A DNA stretch of 64,000 bases from Bacteroidota bacterium (GTDB taxonomy: Bacteria; Bacteroidota; Bacteroidia; Flavobacteriales; Weeksellaceae). The translations under genes and the position numbers were made by a program. The notes under the pieces are model-generated. The model was not told the origin of the DNA. It saw only the letters and a program-made list of their open reading frames with translations, and made no database searches. Positions 34,759 through 43,944 of the stretch are shown here, one piece after another. Position 1 is the first letter of the stretch, and the number at the start of each line of letters is the position of its first letter. The DNA lies in the NCBI GenBank assembly GCA_018266955.1, contig JAFDZI010000007.1:1-64000 (forward strand), written 5' to 3'.

Positions 34759-35962
34759 AATTCAATTTAAAAAATATAAAATTCATGATGGAAAAGGTAA
34801 CCAAAGAAGTACCTCCGGAACTAAAAAATGGTAAAGGAATCCCTACGGTAGGGAAAAGCCCCATAACCATTCCGATATTGATAGAAAAATGCATTAGCAA
34901 AATAGAGGCAAAACTATAACCAAATACTCTATTGAAGATGCTTTTTTGTCTTTCGGAAAGATAATAAATCCTCCCGATGTATAAGGCATAGAGAAGGATG
35001 AGTCCAGAGCTACCAAGGAAGCCCCACTCCTCGCCTACGGTACAAAAAATATAATCGGTGCTTTGTTCTGGAACGAATTTTCCTTGGGTAACAGAGCCTT
35101 CTCTAAATCCTTTTCCGGTAAGCCCTCCAGAACCTATTGCCGTTTTGGAGTATAATAAATTGTACCCAGAAGTATCCCGAAACATTTTTTCGCCTTTGTA
35201 CAAAACCTCAATTCTTTCTCTTTGGTGTTTCGGCATTTTCTCCAATATCAAAGGAGCTGCATAGGATAAACCACAGAGTAACCCAACTATTCCTACCAAA
35301 CTAGAAATGGAAATAATATTCCAAGAAATTCTATTTTGATTGATGAAAATATAAATCAATGCTATTGCAATAATACCCAGCACTTCATATAACGGGTTAA
35401 TTCCCAAGCCAATGAGAAAAACCAAGCCTAAAATAAAAATAACTCCGAAAAACCACCCATTAAGACCTTCACGGTAAAGAGCGATCATAAATGCCATGAA
35501 AACCAATAAAGATCCCACATCCGGAATAGCCAATACTACAAATGCTGGCACACCTATGAGTACCAAAGCAGTTCTCAGGGATTTACTATTTTTAATATTA
35601 AAATCAGGTCCCGCCACATAATTGGCAAGCATGAGTGCAGTCCCTAATTTGGCAAACTCTACAGGCTGAAAACTAAAACCTCCGAAACGATACCAGTTTT
35701 TTTGTCCTAGAACCTCTGTTCCAAAAGGAAATAAACCCAACAACAACAGTACAGAACCGATGTAAAACATACCGGCCATGTTTTCAAAAAACTTAGCTCT
35801 TGTAAAAAAAATCACCAATCCTATGCCCAAAGAAATTCCAAAGAAAGTAAATTGTTTTATCCCTGCCGATGGCTCTACACTGTATATATTGGCCACTGCA
35901 AAAAGGCAGAGAACTATATAAAGACCGAGTCCTAATTTATCTATTCCTTCCGTCCAGTTCAT
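34733..35962 (-). CDS. rodA: Peptidoglycan polymerase RodA (SEDS)
   Basis: The SEDS-family glycosyltransferase that polymerises lipid II during elongation together with PBP2. At 409 residues it has about ten membrane segments; recognised motifs include GQKNWYRFGGFSFQPVEFAKLG and the essential loop GIPLPFFSSGGTSLVTF near the C-terminus, plus FVPEQSTDYIFCTVGEEWGF before it. It starts within the last four bases of mrdA. The insertion between 220 and 290 (KMPKHQRERIEVLYKG) matches flavobacterial relatives. Confidence 0.95.
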   Translation of the reverse strand: MNWTEGIDKLGLGLYIVLCLFAVANIYSVEPSAGIKQFTFFGISLGIGLVIFFTRAKFFENMAGMFYIGSVLLLLGLFPFGTEVLGQKNWYRFGGFSFQPVEFAKLGTALMLANYVAGPDFNIKNSKSLRTALVLIGVPAFVVLAIPDVGSLLVFMAFMIALYREGLNGWFFGVIFILGLVFLIGLGINPLYEVLGIIAIALIYIFINQNRISWNIISISSLVGIVGLLCGLSYAAPLILEKMPKHQRERIEVLYKGEKMFRDTSGYNLLYSKTAIGSGGLTGKGFREGSVTQGKFVPEQSTDYIFCTVGEEWGFLGSSGLILLYALYIGRIYYLSERQKSIFNRVFGYSFASILLMHFSINIGMVMGLFPTVGIPLPFFSSGGTSLVTFSIMNFIFFKLNYADKNSLV

Positions 35963-37968
35963 GGTTGTGTCGTTTTTATGGCTTTGGATTTCTTATGTGT
36001 CGTACTGTCATTTTTCTTCGTTTGCTTCAACTCGTTCTTTAGTTGCAAAGCAAGCTTAATACTGTCTTTCATCCGTTTCAAAGTAGCGGAATCGGGTGCT
36101 GGTTTGCCATGTTTTTTATACCATTGCCTTTTATATTCTCCCATAAAGCTGGCATTGGTAAGTTTTTTATACAAATGTTCTCTTTTCAGGCTACCCGTAA
36201 TGTATTTTTCTGCAATGGTTGTACAAGCGGGACCTGCCCATGTAGCCCCAAAACCAGCGTGCTCCATAACGGCTGCTACTACAATTTTGGGTTTGTCGGC
36301 GGGTGCAATTAGTGTGAAAATTGAATTATCTTTCCCTTGTGGCACTTGTGCTGTTCCTGTTTTTGCCATTTGGGTAAACTCTGTACTTCTTAGGCTAGCT
36401 CCTGTACCTCGTAACATTACGGCTTCCATCCCTTGTTTCACCAAATCGTAGTATTTTTTATTTTGAACCTTGGTATAATGTTTATTCTTAAATCGTGGGT
36501 CTGGATTGGGTTTACCATCGATGTATTTCACGATATGTGGGGTGTAATACCATCCATTATTTGCAATCGCTGCGGTAAAATTGGCAATTTGCAAAGGAGT
36601 AAGCAATACATCTCCTTGTCCCATTCCGTTGAAGATAGAGCCATTCATGGTATAATCCGAAGACCAATTCTTTTTCCCACGACTCCTTTTTTCATAAAAT
36701 TCACCACTGGGTATTCTGCCTTTTGCGCCTGTTGCTAAGTCATTGTTTAAGTAATTATTCAATCCAAAAGACTCCATTATTTCCTTCCATTCATCAACAC
36801 CTTTCGTTGGATTTCCTGGATATTTATTCATAATATTAATGAAGGCATGAGAAAAATAGCAATTACTCGAAATCTGTATGGACGGAACCAAAGGATCGGC
36901 ACCCCCATGCCCTTTTATGGACAAACCTCTGTAAAAAAAACCTCTACCACATGGGAAAATTGTTTTTTCATCTATTACTCCCATTTGTAAAGCTGCCAAT
37001 GCAGTAAGCAGTTTGAAGGTAGAACCGGGAGGGTATGCAGCCTGTACTGATCTATCGAAAGTAGGTTGGTTTTCGTAAAGAGTATCTTTTGCTAGTCGAT
37101 ATAAGTTTCTTGATTTTTGTGGCCCGGTAAAAAGATTAGGGTCTATATCTGGTCCTGTTGCCATTACCAGAATTTCTCCAGTATTGGGATCCAAGGCGAC
37201 TATGGCTCCATGTTTGTTAACCAACATTTCTTCAGCCATTTTTTGTAGGTCATAATCAATGGTTAAAGTAAGGTCTTTTCCTGTGACCACATCTTTATCT
37301 AGCCTGCCTTCCTTGTAAGGTCCAACATTTCTTAATTTAATATCTTTTTGAATATAATGCACCCCTTTTATCCCACGAAGCTCTTTTTCATAAGACTTTT
37401 CGACACCTGACTTACCAATATTATCGCCAGGCAAATAGTACAATGAATCTTTCTTCAAATCTCTTTCATTTACTTCATTGGTATAACCCAATAAATTTCC
37501 GGATGTGCTAACATTATATTGTCTTTGTGGTCTAGAAACGATGGTAAAAGCGGGATATTTAAAAATAATCTCCTGTATTCTTGCTACCTCATCATTTCCT
37601 ATATTTTTCATGAAAGTCATGGGGGTAAGCTTGGAATAATATTTTTCTTTTCGAATCGCTTCAAGTGTGGCAATAAATTCTTTGGGAGTCATTCGAACCA
37701 AATTACAAAAACCCAGAGTATCAAAATCTGGTTTTAGCAATGCATCAGTAAAAGAAATTTCATACGAAGGTTGGTTGCCCACCAAAATCTTTCCATTTCT
37801 GTCAAAAATAACGCCTCGTTGTGGGATGATATATTCTGTTTTTATGGATGTATTGGCCGCATTTAATGCATATCGATCGGTAAACAATTGCAAATAGGAT
37901 AATCTCGCAATAAAAATTAATGCAAGAATGATTAGGGCTATTGAGATTTTAAGATACTGAGGTTTCAC
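35959..37968 (-). CDS. mrdA: Penicillin-binding protein 2 (elongasome transpeptidase)
   Basis: Class B PBP, 669 residues, one N-terminal membrane anchor (about 8-25). The pedestal domain includes IPQRGVIFDRNGKILVGNQP. Transpeptidase motifs are present: SxxK in YPPGSTFKLLTAL, SxN in QISSNCYFSHAF, and KTG in MAKTGTAQVPQGK. A charged Lys/Thr-rich tail of about 50 residues follows the domain. It overlaps mreD and rodA by 4 bp each, so stoichiometric coupled synthesis of the elongation complex is likely. Confidence 0.96.
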   Translation of the reverse strand: MKPQYLKISIALIILALIFIARLSYLQLFTDRYALNAANTSIKTEYIIPQRGVIFDRNGKILVGNQPSYEISFTDALLKPDFDTLGFCNLVRMTPKEFIATLEAIRKEKYYSKLTPMTFMKNIGNDEVARIQEIIFKYPAFTIVSRPQRQYNVSTSGNLLGYTNEVNERDLKKDSLYYLPGDNIGKSGVEKSYEKELRGIKGVHYIQKDIKLRNVGPYKEGRLDKDVVTGKDLTLTIDYDLQKMAEEMLVNKHGAIVALDPNTGEILVMATGPDIDPNLFTGPQKSRNLYRLAKDTLYENQPTFDRSVQAAYPPGSTFKLLTALAALQMGVIDEKTIFPCGRGFFYRGLSIKGHGGADPLVPSIQISSNCYFSHAFINIMNKYPGNPTKGVDEWKEIMESFGLNNYLNNDLATGAKGRIPSGEFYEKRSRGKKNWSSDYTMNGSIFNGMGQGDVLLTPLQIANFTAAIANNGWYYTPHIVKYIDGKPNPDPRFKNKHYTKVQNKKYYDLVKQGMEAVMLRGTGASLRSTEFTQMAKTGTAQVPQGKDNSIFTLIAPADKPKIVVAAVMEHAGFGATWAGPACTTIAEKYITGSLKREHLYKKLTNASFMGEYKRQWYKKHGKPAPDSATLKRMKDSIKLALQLKNELKQTKKNDSTTHKKSKAIKTTQP

Positions 37969-38474
37969 ACTTTTTGTTTAATTCTGAACATGAGGGCATA
38001 CAACAATATAAATATAAAAGAAATAATTGCTGTAATACTAATGTTGAGTAAAATTTCTAAAATTTTGAAGTTAAATTTAAAAAATTCTAGGTATTGAACA
38101 AAAAATTGATGAATCCAAATACTGGTGAAAATATACCCGATAAACTGAGACCACATAAGGGAGTTAAAGGAAAAAAAATCGGTGGAAGTTTCTGTGGACG
38201 ATCTAAAAATCATGGTTCTGAAATAGGCTATCGTAGCGGTAGCAAACGCGTTGATTCCCCATGTTCCCAAAAAAGCATCGATCCCTAAACCAAGTAAAAA
38301 ACTGATGGCTAAAAACTGAAATCTATTTCTAAAAAAAGGATAAAACATAACGAAAATAGGATAGACTACCGGCGTATATTTGCCCAAAATAACAATTCTA
38401 TTCAGTACAAAAATTTGCAAAGCAATGAGCAAAGCAATTAATACAACATCGGTGAATAGACTTTTGGTTATCAT
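37965..38474 (-). CDS. mreD: Rod shape-determining protein MreD
   Basis: A 169-residue membrane protein with about five hydrophobic segments (VVLIALLIALQIFVLNRI, FPFFRNRFQFLAISFLLG-like, ISITAIISFIFILLYAL). Sequence conservation in this family is low; the call rests on position between mreC and mrdA, the size and the membrane pattern (GLGIDAFLGTWGINAFA is typical of Bacteroidota MreD). It overlaps both neighbours by 4 bp. Confidence 0.85.
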   Translation of the reverse strand: MITKSLFTDVVLIALLIALQIFVLNRIVILGKYTPVVYPIFVMFYPFFRNRFQFLAISFLLGLGIDAFLGTWGINAFATATIAYFRTMIFRSSTETSTDFFSFNSLMWSQFIGYIFTSIWIHQFFVQYLEFFKFNFKILEILLNISITAIISFIFILLYALMFRIKQKV

Positions 38475-39331
38475 GGTAATTCTTTATCTTTTTTTATCTG
38501 AGCATTCAGTGTGTCACTAATTTTTTGAACCTCTGCTTTTCTCAAGTTTTTAACCACAAACACTTTGGATAACTGCCCCATTTTCTCGCTAAGTTCCACA
38601 CTTATATCCCAAAATCCGGTTTTGCTATCCACCTGGTAGCCAGCAATTTTACCCACAGGAACACCCATAGGGAAAATCGCAGATTTCCCTGCTGTTACGA
38701 TGGTATCGCCCACTCTTAAAGGTACATACTTCGGGATGTCGGCCAGACGCATTATTCTAGAATCCTCACCATCCCATGATAGAGTTCCAAAATAACCTGA
38801 ATTTTTAAGAGCTGCTGAAATTTTTATTTTATGTACACTCAGCACCGATTGTACTAAAGCATAATGGTCTGTTGTATTGACAACAATTCCAGCAATACCA
38901 TTGGGAGCAATAACGCCCATTTTAGGAAAAACTCCTTGTTTGTGTCCTCGATTGATGGTGAAATAATTATCCCTTCTATTAATACTATTGAAAATTACAT
39001 CTCCATCCACAAAAGTATATATTTGTCCACCACCTAGGGTATCATGTACTTTTCTAAAGTTGGGTTTTTCTCCGGATTGTTTGCCATACAATTCCATCAT
39101 CAGTTTTTTATTCTGCGCCACAAGCTCTTCATTTACCTGTTTTAATTTCAGGTAAGAAGTTCCTTGATCGATATAACCAGAAATCCAAGAATTGAATGCG
39201 GCAGTTTGTGCCGCAAGCCAAGACTGTTGCATATTGTTTCGACTAAAGATGAGTACAATAGCAACCAACTGTAAACACAGAAAGAACATGAAGAAACTGT
39301 TCTTGGAAAACACCCTCAACAAAAATCCCAC
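38471..39331 (-). CDS. mreC: Rod shape-determining protein MreC
   Basis: A 286-residue bitopic protein: one membrane helix (about 12-32), a coiled-coil (LKLKQVNEELVAQNKKLMME) and the beta-rich periplasmic MreC domain with the motifs GDVIFNSINRRDNYFTINRG, GVIAPNGIAGIVV and VGDTIVTAGKSAIFPMGVPVG. It organises the elongation complex in the periplasm. It follows mreB by 28 bp. Confidence 0.93.
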   Translation of the reverse strand: MGFLLRVFSKNSFFMFFLCLQLVAIVLIFSRNNMQQSWLAAQTAAFNSWISGYIDQGTSYLKLKQVNEELVAQNKKLMMELYGKQSGEKPNFRKVHDTLGGGQIYTFVDGDVIFNSINRRDNYFTINRGHKQGVFPKMGVIAPNGIAGIVVNTTDHYALVQSVLSVHKIKISAALKNSGYFGTLSWDGEDSRIMRLADIPKYVPLRVGDTIVTAGKSAIFPMGVPVGKIAGYQVDSKTGFWDISVELSEKMGQLSKVFVVKNLRKAEVQKISDTLNAQIKKDKELP

Positions 39332-39359
39332 AATATCACTTCTTTTATTTTATGATGAA

Positions 39360-40385
39360 TTATTTAATCAAGAAATTGAATTTATCCATATTTTTCAAAG
39401 CAATTCCTGTCCCTCTCACCACAGCTCTTAGTGGATCTTCGGCTACAAAAACAGGCAATCCGGTTTTGCGATGGATTCTATCCGCCAACCCTCTGAGTAA
39501 CGCACCACCTCCAGCAAGGTAAATTCCGGTTTTGTAGATATCCGCAGCCAATTCCGGTGGCGTAAGGGAAAGCGTTTCCATCACTGCATCTTCAATTCTG
39601 ATGATCGATTTATCCAAGGCTTTGGCCACCTCTCTATAATTTACCATGATTTCTTTAGGCTTTCCAGTAATCAAGTCCCTACCTTGCACTGGTATATCAT
39701 CAATTGGCACATCCAGCTCCTCTACCGCAGACCCAATTTCAATTTTAATTCTTTCTGCGGTTCTTTCACCGATGTATAAATTATGATGCGTTCTTAAATA
39801 ATATGCAATATCTCCTGTGAATACATCTCCGGCAATTTTCACCGATTTGTCACATACAATCCCTCCTAAGGCAATTACTGCAATTTCGGTAGTACCACCA
39901 CCTATGTCAATAATCATGTTACCTTCGGGTTTTTGTACATCAATTCCAACACCAATTGCTGCTGCCATTGGTTCGTAAATCAAACGAACTTCTTTGGCAT
40001 TTACTTTTTGTGCAGAGTCTCTTACCGCTCTTTTTTCCACTTCTGTAATTCCGGAAGGAATACAAATAACAATTCTAAGCGCAGGCTGAATTAACTTACC
40101 TTTGATTCCAGGAATTTTTTTAATAAACTCCTTTATCATGTGCTCGGAAGCTTGGAAATCGGCAATAACACCATCCTTCAAAGGACGAATTGTACGAATA
40201 TCTTCGTGTGTTTTACCTTGCATGTGTTTTGCTTGCTCCCCTACTGCAATCGGCTTTCCCGACATTCTTTCGATGGCTACAATAGAAGGTTGATCGACAA
40301 CAATTTTGTTGTTATGTATAATTAATGTATTGGCAGTTCCTAAGTCAATCGCAATTTCTTGCGTGAACATATCAAATAGACCCAT
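39360..40385 (-). CDS. mreB: Rod shape-determining actin-like protein MreB
   Basis: Actin-like filament protein that positions the elongation complex under the inner membrane, 341 residues. Phosphate loops are DLGTANTLI (16-24 region) and MIIDIGGGTTEIAVIALGG; the adenosine motif is YLAGGGALLRGLADRI. It is the first gene of mreBCD-mrdA-rodA-NTF2. The promoter region holds a perfect 17-bp palindrome just upstream of the -7 element, suggesting control of the whole cell-wall elongation operon. Confidence 0.97.
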   Translation of the reverse strand: MGLFDMFTQEIAIDLGTANTLIIHNNKIVVDQPSIVAIERMSGKPIAVGEQAKHMQGKTHEDIRTIRPLKDGVIADFQASEHMIKEFIKKIPGIKGKLIQPALRIVICIPSGITEVEKRAVRDSAQKVNAKEVRLIYEPMAAAIGVGIDVQKPEGNMIIDIGGGTTEIAVIALGGIVCDKSVKIAGDVFTGDIAYYLRTHHNLYIGERTAERIKIEIGSAVEELDVPIDDIPVQGRDLITGKPKEIMVNYREVAKALDKSIIRIEDAVMETLSLTPPELAADIYKTGIYLAGGGALLRGLADRIHRKTGLPVFVAEDPLRAVVRGTGIALKNMDKFNFLIK

Positions 40386-40408
40386 ATTTTCTTACTGTTT
40401 TAAGTGTA

Positions 40409-40437
40409 CAAAGATATAAATTTAGAATCATTCTAAA
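40409..40437 (-). promoter_or_regulatory. mreB promoter with 17-bp palindrome
   Basis: The -7 element TATCTTTG is at 40409-40416 on the minus strand. TTTAGAAT-C-ATTCTAAA (40421-40437; 8-bp arms, 1-bp centre) lies 4 bp upstream of it, in the spacer where -33/-7 contacts occur. Its symmetry resembles the 7-1-7 boxes of Fur/PerR-type repressors. A near-identical site lies at 50425-50441 by the iscA-suf promoter. Confidence 0.55.
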
Positions 40438-40593
40438 AATTTGAAAAACAAAATTTTGGTTAAATTTTTATTAAATTTTCATGTTTTTTTTCAACAATTA
40501 TCTAAATTTAACATAAAATAACGCCAGTTTTTCACGATTATTTTATCTGATTTGCATCAGCCTCATTGTTAGGGCATATTCATTTTATTATTG

Positions 40594-40601
40594 TAAATTT
40601 G
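40594..40601 (+). promoter_or_regulatory. -7 element of hemA
   Basis: TAAATTTG, 9 nt before the ATG at 40611. It excludes the upstream TTG at 40566 as the start. Confidence 0.6.
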
Positions 40602-40610
40602 CAACCGTTT

Positions 40611-41885
40611 ATGCCACAAGAAAATTTCATACATCAGACTTCAAAATTTGCCGTACTTTCCATCAGCTATGAGAAAGCCGATGCTGCAATTCGTGGTAAA
40701 TTTGCGTTTTTTGATGAGAATGTAAAGCATTTTGTACAAAGCATACACGACAAATCTCTAGGTGATGCATTTGTGGTATCCACCTGCAACCGAACCGAGA
40801 TTTATACAACCACCAACAATTATTTATTGATTGCGGAAGAGTATTGCCAAACCATTGGCGTACCTTTGTCAGAGTTCATTCAATATGTAAATATTTACCA
40901 AAGAGAAGATGCACTCAAGCATTTATTTCGTGTTTCGGCTGGTTTAGAAAGTCAAATCCTTGGCGATTTTGAGATTATTGGCCAAATAAAGAAAGCCTAC
41001 GCTAGATTTAAAAAGGAGAGAAAAAATCCCAATCCTTATATGGAAAGAGTGATTAATTCCGCCATACAAATTTCTAAAAAAGTAAAAACCGAAACCTCTA
41101 TCTCCAATGGTGCTGCTTCGGTTTCCTATGCTGCAGTACACTTTATACTGAACTCCAACAAGCAGCTTTCGGATAAAAACATTTTACTTCTAGGCGTAGG
41201 TGAAATTGGTCAGAATACGGTAGAAAATTTGGTGAAACACATTCACAAACCCAAGGTGAAAGTTATGAACCGAACTTTGGAATTTGCTGAGAAAATCGCA
41301 GAGAAATTCAGTATTCCTCATGTCCCTTATGAATCTTTTAAAGAAGAACTTAGCACGACCGATATTTTAATCGTTGCCACTGGTGCCAACAAACCTATTG
41401 TTACCCATGATCACATTCCTGAGGACAAAGAAATGTTGGTAATAGACCTTTCCATTCCGAATAATGTGGATAAAATAATTGGTGAAAAAGAGAAAATAGA
41501 ATTGGTGGATGTGGATATGCTTTCGCAAAAAATAAACGACACCATCCTACAAAGGCAAAAAGAAATCCCTAAAGCTGAAGCCATTATTAAAGTCATGACA
41601 AAAGACTTTTCGGATTGGGAGAAGAAAAGGAAAATGGCTCCAAAAATCAATCATTTCAAAACGGTGTTAAAAAAAATGGAGGAGCATGAAATGCACAATA
41701 TCCATAAAAAACATCGATATATTGAGGTTGAAGATATGGCTCTTTCGGATAAAATGATTCAGAAAATCACCAATCGTTTTGCCAAATACATTATCGACAA
41801 TCCATTAAAAGCTGATGAAGTAAGTAAGTTGATGCATGAAATGTTCGTGGAACAACCAACACAAGAGTTCAACGAAAAACATTAG
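40611..41885 (+). CDS. hemA: Glutamyl-tRNA reductase
   Basis: Reduces glutamyl-tRNA to glutamate-1-semialdehyde, the first committed step of haem synthesis by the C5 route. The 424-residue enzyme has the catalytic cysteine in VVSTCNRTEIY, the substrate-recognition GLESQILGDFEIIGQIKKAY, the NADPH fold NILLLGVGEIGQNTVENL and a C-terminal dimerisation helix. The start at 40611 is fixed by the -7 element 9 nt upstream. The 3' end overlaps the stop region of the convergent XrtF-partner gene by 4 bp. It is divergent from mreB. Confidence 0.96.
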   Translation: MPQENFIHQTSKFAVLSISYEKADAAIRGKFAFFDENVKHFVQSIHDKSLGDAFVVSTCNRTEIYTTTNNYLLIAEEYCQTIGVPLSEFIQYVNIYQREDALKHLFRVSAGLESQILGDFEIIGQIKKAYARFKKERKNPNPYMERVINSAIQISKKVKTETSISNGAASVSYAAVHFILNSNKQLSDKNILLLGVGEIGQNTVENLVKHIHKPKVKVMNRTLEFAEKIAEKFSIPHVPYESFKEELSTTDILIVATGANKPIVTHDHIPEDKEMLVIDLSIPNNVDKIIGEKEKIELVDVDMLSQKINDTILQRQKEIPKAEAIIKVMTKDFSDWEKKRKMAPKINHFKTVLKKMEEHEMHNIHKKHRYIEVEDMALSDKMIQKITNRFAKYIIDNPLKADEVSKLMHEMFVEQPTQEFNEKH

Positions 41886-42313
41886 CCCATTTGCTTTTGT
41901 CTTCTATAATAAAACATTGGAACTATAAGCAAGACGATTAAAGGCTGAATGACCAATCTTCGAACATAAAAAGAAAACAAATAGCCTATTTCGAATTGGT
42001 GATATACACAAACTAAATAGACCGGTAAAGTAATGACAAAAACCAATACAATCATTATTAATGCTTGTAAAGTCCATTGAATATTACGGAACAACGACTG
42101 CACAATTACGAGTGAGAAAAGGAGGTTCAATACAAACCGACCCAAATGACTTAGTATCAATTGAAACCAAGAAAACGCAGGAAATTCTGTATTGGCATTG
42201 GATTCGTGAAAATAATTCAGAAAAGGGTCATAAAAAATCCTATCTTCTACTACCCTTATCCCAATGAGTCCCAAGACTCCTATTACCACGCCTAAAATAC
42301 TAAGAATTTTCAT
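41882..42313 (-). CDS. Exosortase F system-associated membrane protein
   Basis: A 143-residue protein with about four hydrophobic segments and few conserved motifs. It is identified mainly by its overlap (14 bp) with the xrtF gene and by resemblance to the partner found beside XrtF in Flavobacteria (for example the segment FYDPFLNYFHESNAN near residue 28 and the tail FYYRRQKQMG). Its job in the exosortase system is not known. Confidence 0.75.
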   Translation of the reverse strand: MKILSILGVVIGVLGLIGIRVVEDRIFYDPFLNYFHESNANTEFPAFSWFQLILSHLGRFVLNLLFSLVIVQSLFRNIQWTLQALIMIVLVFVITLPVYLVCVYHQFEIGYLFSFYVRRLVIQPLIVLLIVPMFYYRRQKQMG

Positions 42314-42830
42314 TTTTTAGTGCAAAAAATTTAATCCAAATCAACCATAAAAGAACAACCAACCCGTAAATAATCGCTGGAAAAACATAATCGTGGCCAA
42401 TTTTAATATACTGTGGCCAATCTTTATATATAATATTAAGTCCAGCAATACGAAATACATTAACAGCAAGAATCATCAAAACGCTGATGAGCAAAAAAAC
42501 AAATGTTTTTTTCCCTTGATAAAATGCCAAAACAAAAGCAATAAAAAGAATAATTACAGACACTGCATTACAACCTTCCACTATGCGGGTGGTGGATTGC
42601 CCATCCAACAAAAACAGAATTGAATGCCAACCTGGCAAATCATGCAGCACCGACTGATAACCCAAAATTTTCTGAAACTCATCCACCGCCCAAGCTGTGG
42701 CATAAGTAATGGGATCCACCAATTGGTTTTCGTAAAAATTGAGGTATAGTTGATATAAAAAAATCATCGCTAAATAAATGGCGAGAAAACGAACTAATAT
42801 ACTCAATACCGGTTTGAAATCTTTAAACAT
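42300..42830 (-). CDS. xrtF: Exosortase family protein XrtF
   Basis: A 176-residue integral-membrane transpeptidase-like protein of the exosortase/archaeosortase superfamily, F type, restricted to Flavobacteria. The catalytic triad is visible: Cys87 in IVEGCNAVSV, Arg127 in NVFRIAGL and His146 in IGHDYVFP. Exosortases process proteins with a C-terminal sorting tail, probably attaching them to surface polymer. No PEP-CTERM-like target with such a tail was seen in this window. A -7 element TATATTTG is at 42838-42845. Confidence 0.9.
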   Translation of the reverse strand: MFKDFKPVLSILVRFLAIYLAMIFLYQLYLNFYENQLVDPITYATAWAVDEFQKILGYQSVLHDLPGWHSILFLLDGQSTTRIVEGCNAVSVIILFIAFVLAFYQGKKTFVFLLISVLMILAVNVFRIAGLNIIYKDWPQYIKIGHDYVFPAIIYGLVVLLWLIWIKFFALKNENS

Positions 42831-42837
42831 CGTAGTG

Positions 42838-42845
42838 CAAATATA
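42838..42845 (-). promoter_or_regulatory. -7 element of xrtF, short leader
   Basis: TATATTTG, 7 nt before the ATG at 42830. Confidence 0.5.
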
Positions 42846-42929
42846 ACAATTTTGAGTCTTGAATAATATTTTAGTATTTTAGCCCTATAAAAATAGACCA
42901 TTCTCTATTCTTTAGTTCAGTACCTCCTT

Positions 42930-43940
42930 ATGCAAAAAAAAGATATTATCCGTTTTTCTGAGCAAAATCTTGCTACACCCATCACCCAATGTATTGAATT
43001 GGCTGCAAGTGGATCTGCCAGAAAAAATTATATCCTGCAAAGCAACTCAGAAAAATACATTGTTACAGTCAACGAAAATAGTAGAGAAAATGAATCGTTC
43101 TTTTATTTTTCTACCATTTTTCAAGAGCTGTCGCTCAACACTCCAGCAATAATTGCCATTTCCGAAAATAGAAAAACCTATATTCAAACCTATTTGGGGG
43201 ACAAAACTTTATCGGAAATTATTGGTGAAGAAGGGACAAGCCTTCGAGTGAAGGGATTGGTAACACAGGTATTGGACAAATTATACCATTTGCAGTCACA
43301 AACAAAAGAAAAGATCGATTATTCCAAAACTTTTGAGTATAGCGCCTATGACCGATTGCCCATCATCCATGATTTGAATTATTTTAAATTCATGTTTGTG
43401 GATGTTCTCGAAATCCCTTATCATAAAACTTCCTTACTCTTAGAATTTGAATCCATCGCTCAAAAGATTGAAACAGTAGAGCCCAAAGGACTAATGATTC
43501 GAGATTTTCAGTCGAGAAACATTATGGTTAATGCGGATGACCAAGTGGGTTTCATAGACTATCAAAGTGCTATGCATGGACCATTAATGTATGATGTGGT
43601 GTCCTTTTTATTTCAAGCGAAAGCCAATTTCAGTAGCGAATTTAAACTTGAAATGTTGGAATATTACATTCAAAAATTTAATCCTGAAGACCAAGCGCAA
43701 CTCCGTTTATCCTTACCTTATATCCAACTCATTCGATACATGCAAGTACTGGGTGCCTACGGATTTAGAGGTTTGATACAAAGGAAAAAACATTTTTTAG
43801 AGAGCATTCCAAAAGGAATAAAAAACCTTTGTGATTTTGCCAAAGAATGGCCAGAAATACAAAAATATTCAGAACTTTTACAAATTATTCAAAAATTAGA
43901 TCCTATTGCTTTAGATAAAATCAATACAACAAATTATTAA
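42930..43940 (+). CDS. AmgK-like sugar kinase (APH fold)
   Basis: A 336-residue aminoglycoside-phosphotransferase-fold kinase. The catalytic loop reads LMIRDFQSRNIMV (about 187-199), with Arg where the usual HxD has His, and the metal motif is GFIDYQSAMHGPLMYDVVSF. Downstream are a RapZ-type C-domain gene and a MurU-like nucleotidyltransferase gene. AmgK with MurU converts MurNAc or GlcNAc to UDP-sugars in the cell-wall recycling pathway of Pseudomonas and of some Bacteroidota, so that role is likely here. A different sugar substrate is possible. A 4-bp gap separates it from the next gene. Confidence 0.75.
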   Translation: MQKKDIIRFSEQNLATPITQCIELAASGSARKNYILQSNSEKYIVTVNENSRENESFFYFSTIFQELSLNTPAIIAISENRKTYIQTYLGDKTLSEIIGEEGTSLRVKGLVTQVLDKLYHLQSQTKEKIDYSKTFEYSAYDRLPIIHDLNYFKFMFVDVLEIPYHKTSLLLEFESIAQKIETVEPKGLMIRDFQSRNIMVNADDQVGFIDYQSAMHGPLMYDVVSFLFQAKANFSSEFKLEMLEYYIQKFNPEDQAQLRLSLPYIQLIRYMQVLGAYGFRGLIQRKKHFLESIPKGIKNLCDFAKEWPEIQKYSELLQIIQKLDPIALDKINTTNY

Positions 43941-43944
43941 TCAA

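Noticed and set aside
35978-36451. 157-codon open frame antisense to mrdA
   Set aside because: Shadow frame inside the PBP2 gene.
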